Shown here piece after piece: positions 62,337 through 64,000 of a DNA stretch of 64,000 nt. Source of the stretch: an uncultured Fretibacterium sp. (GTDB lineage: Bacteria; Synergistota; Synergistia; Synergistales; Aminobacteriaceae); NCBI GenBank assembly GCA_946183145.1, contig CAMGZM010000006.1, positions 1 through 64,000 of the forward strand, read 5' to 3'. Under the pieces are notes generated by a model. It made no database searches, was not told the origin of the DNA, and saw nothing but the letters and a program-made list of their open reading frames with translations. A program made the position numbers and the translations under genes. The first letter of the stretch is position 1. Every line of letters starts with the position of its first letter.

Positions 62337-62420
62337 TGCCCGAGAGAGGACTCGAACCTCCACGAACTTGCGCCCACTAGAACCTGAATCTAGCGCGTCT
62401 ACCAATTCCGCCACCCGGGC
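62337..62420 (-). tRNA. tRNA-Leu (anticodon CAG)
   Basis: 84 nt. The acceptor arm GCCCGGG pairs with CTCGGGC plus discriminator A. D arm: GGTAGACGCG. The anticodon stem CTAGA/TCTAG encloses loop TTCAGGT, giving CAG. A variable arm TGGGCGCAAGTTCGT-type stem-loop marks a class II tRNA, and GGTTCGAGTCC is the T loop. CCA is not encoded. It reads CUG codons. It precedes rpoB on the same strand. Confidence 0.95.
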
Positions 62421-62445
62421 GACTGATTTTTTCAGCGCGGAAGTA

Positions 62446-62473
62446 ATTTTATCAGCCTATGAATTTTTTGCAA
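62446..62473 (-). promoter_or_regulatory. tRNA-Leu promoter
   Basis: Minus strand -35 TTGCAA (62473-62468), 16-nt spacer, -10 TAAAAT (62451-62446), about 25 nt upstream of the tRNA 5' end. Identical hexamers and spacing to the promoter at 34006-34033. Confidence 0.75.
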
Positions 62474-62691
62474 CCCCTTTCACATTTGTGTGCTTAGTGC
62501 TAAAGACTCAAAAATTAATCGGCATTGAAGAGTCAAAAACATCAAAAACGAATCGAGTCCGGCGGGAAAAAATTTCGGTTTCATTCTGACATTTTTATTC
62601 TCACAACATCAAATTCAAACTGGCTGAAAAATTATCAAGTGTATAATTCACAACTGTATATCCCAGAAATTCAAGAGGGTGTTTTGTTTTC

Positions 62692-64000
62692 ATGAAAATT
62701 GCTGTGATTGGTACGGGTTATGTAGGACTTGTTACGGGTACTTGCCTAGCTCGTTACGGGAATAATGTAGTCTGTGTTGATGTTAATGCAGAGAGAGTCG
62801 AGAATCTCCGAAAAGGTATCGTGCCATTCTATGAACCTGGCCTCGAAGAAATGATGAAGCGCAACATGAGCGAAGGGCGGCTGTCATTCACAGAATCAAC
62901 AGCAGAATCCCTCACAGGCACGGAGGCTTGTTTTGTCTGCGTTGGGACTCCTCAGAATCCCGACGGAAGCGCAAATATGTCCTATATTGATAGCGCGGCT
63001 CATGACATCGGCGCGGGAATGTCCGATAACCTTCTTGTTGTCGTGAAGTCTACAGTCCCGGCAGGAACTAACAAGAGAGTCCGCGAGATTATTGCATCAG
63101 AGCTTGAAGCCCGGAATGTTCCTCACAAATTATTCATGGCCTCGAACCCGGAATTTCTGCGCGAGGGATCATCACTGAATGATTTTCTTGAGCCTGACAG
63201 GGTTATTATCGGCGCGGACTCACCTGAAGGAAGGAGAATACTTGAGGAAATATATTCATTCCTTGAGCCGTCAAAACTAATCTTCATGGATACGGTGTCT
63301 GCTGAAATGTCGAAATACGCCGCGAATGCCATGCTCGCAACACGTATATCATTCATGAACGAGATAGCCGGAATCTGTGAGCATGTCGGCGCAGATGTCG
63401 AAAGCGTAAGAAGAGGAATCGGACTCGATGAGAGAATCGGCAGGAAATTTCTCCGGGCCGGGTGCGGTTACGGCGGTTCATGCTTCCCGAAAGATGTACG
63501 GGCATTGCGTGATTTCGCACGGGCGGCAGGTTATGAGCCTCAAATACTTACAGCCGTTGACGATGTAAACGAACGCGCAAAAGCGGCCATATTCATAAAG
63601 CTGTCAGCAAAATTCGACTCTCTCGCCGGAAAAGTTATAGCCGTCTGGGGATTGTCATTCAAGCCGAAAACTTCCGACATACGAGAAGCCCCCGCGCAGG
63701 TGTTAATACGTTCGCTTCTTGAGGCAGGCGCAAAAGTTCAGGCTTCAGACCCGCGCGCAATAGATGAAACACGCTCGGTTTTGGGTGAAAGAAAAGGACT
63801 CGTATACGTCTCTGATATGTACGACGCTGTGAACGGTGCGGACGCTCTTGCAGTAATGACAGAATGGGACATCTACAGAAAGCCCGATTTCAGTCGCATG
63901 AAAAAATTGATGAACACGCCGCTGATTATTGACGGAAGAAATCTCTATTCACCCGATGAAATGAAACGTAAAGGCTTCATGTATATATCAGTAGGAAGGC
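62692..64000 (+). CDS. ugd: UDP-glucose 6-dehydrogenase (3' end outside window)
   Basis: Oxidises UDP-glucose to UDP-glucuronate with two NAD+. 436 codons are visible with no stop; the last residues MYISVGR lie near the usual C-terminus, so only a few residues are missing. The N-terminal Rossmann motif is MKIAVIGTGYVGLVTGTC. The catalytic cysteine motif is GCGYGGSCFPKDVRAL, and VWGLSFKPKTSDIREAP starts the UDP-binding domain. An AGAGGG lies about 12 nt upstream of the ATG and a TATAAT at 62642-62647. The other part of the 62421-62691 gap holds the tRNA promoter and nothing else I can name. It consumes the product of galU. Confidence 0.92.
   Translation, partial: MKIAVIGTGYVGLVTGTCLARYGNNVVCVDVNAERVENLRKGIVPFYEPGLEEMMKRNMSEGRLSFTESTAESLTGTEACFVCVGTPQNPDGSANMSYIDSAAHDIGAGMSDNLLVVVKSTVPAGTNKRVREIIASELEARNVPHKLFMASNPEFLREGSSLNDFLEPDRVIIGADSPEGRRILEEIYSFLEPSKLIFMDTVSAEMSKYAANAMLATRISFMNEIAGICEHVGADVESVRRGIGLDERIGRKFLRAGCGYGGSCFPKDVRALRDFARAAGYEPQILTAVDDVNERAKAAIFIKLSAKFDSLAGKVIAVWGLSFKPKTSDIREAPAQVLIRSLLEAGAKVQASDPRAIDETRSVLGERKGLVYVSDMYDAVNGADALAVMTEWDIYRKPDFSRMKKLMNTPLIIDGRNLYSPDEMKRKGFMYISVGR

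Noticed and set aside
63123-63356. Minus-strand frame within the truncated ugd gene
   Set aside because: The plus-strand dehydrogenase has all family motifs in this region; the reverse frame is a shadow.

Overview
This is a bacterial chromosome segment, mid-40s percent GC by eye, densely packed with genes and with no rRNA, CRISPR array, insertion sequence or prophage. The best taxonomic marker is a pair of adjacent surface proteins (34094-40884) that end in a Ser/Gly-rich GGGGC motif, a hydrophobic helix and a basic tail. That is the architecture of the Synergist-CTERM sorting signal, so I assign the window to the phylum Synergistota. A bacterial Cdc48/VAT-like double AAA+ ATPase and a long RpoC with a large insertion in the clamp region are compatible with this. 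Many starts are TTG (recF, glmM, rpoC, both CTERM proteins, a tandem OB-fold protein).

Layout. 1-4.3 kb: a polysaccharide pyruvyl transferase-family gene preceded by a heptanucleotide repeat, then recF, dnaN and a SAM methyltransferase. 4.4-5.0 kb: a small secreted or membrane protein whose candidate promoter has a run of ten C between -35 and -10. 5.0-8.1 kb: rluD and the AAA+ ATPase. 8.1-8.4 kb: a structured intergenic element with a possible 32-residue amphipathic peptide. 8.4-17.7 kb: a nine-gene sugar uptake and catabolism operon resembling the E. coli allose system in parts: TIM-barrel isomerase, ribose/allose-type ABC transporter, a circularly permuted binding protein, ribokinase-family kinase, two Gfo/Idh oxidoreductases and an AlsK-like ROK kinase.

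17.8-24.0 kb: pyk-cdaA-cdaR-glmM-galU, joining glycolysis, c-di-AMP synthesis and nucleotide-sugar precursors. 24.1-30.0 kb: dnaE, dnaX and a DUF5714-like gene. 30.2-32.4 kb: a small coiled-coil protein and a membrane nucleotide-sugar 4,6-dehydratase. 32.5-34.0 kb: pgsA and a CbpA-type DnaJ. 34.1-44.2 kb: five co-directional genes ending in the two CTERM surface proteins, the larger being a 1605-residue beta-helix protein with chlamydial-Pmp-like repeats. 44.3-47.3 kb: a precorrin-2 methyltransferase, a gate-type membrane protein and a GGDEF domain fused to a PIN/NYN-like nuclease domain.

47.4-53.2 kb: a TerB-N-type membrane-anchored protein, a DUF2156 protein, HU, a family 2 glycosyltransferase, a tandem OB-fold protein and an RpiR regulator. 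53.3-62.4 kb: rpoC, rpoB and tRNA-Leu(CAG). 62.7 kb to the right edge: UDP-glucose dehydrogenase, truncated by the window.

GalU and Ugd together could make UDP-glucuronate. With the 4,6-dehydratase, pyruvyl transferase-like enzyme and GT2 they suggest extensive surface polysaccharide synthesis. The most unusual items are the GGDEF-PIN fusion, the C10 promoter spacer, the heptamer repeat that forms the start of a coding region, the permuted binding protein and the switch-like hairpins before the small peptide ORF. All functions are read from sequence patterns; no database search was run.
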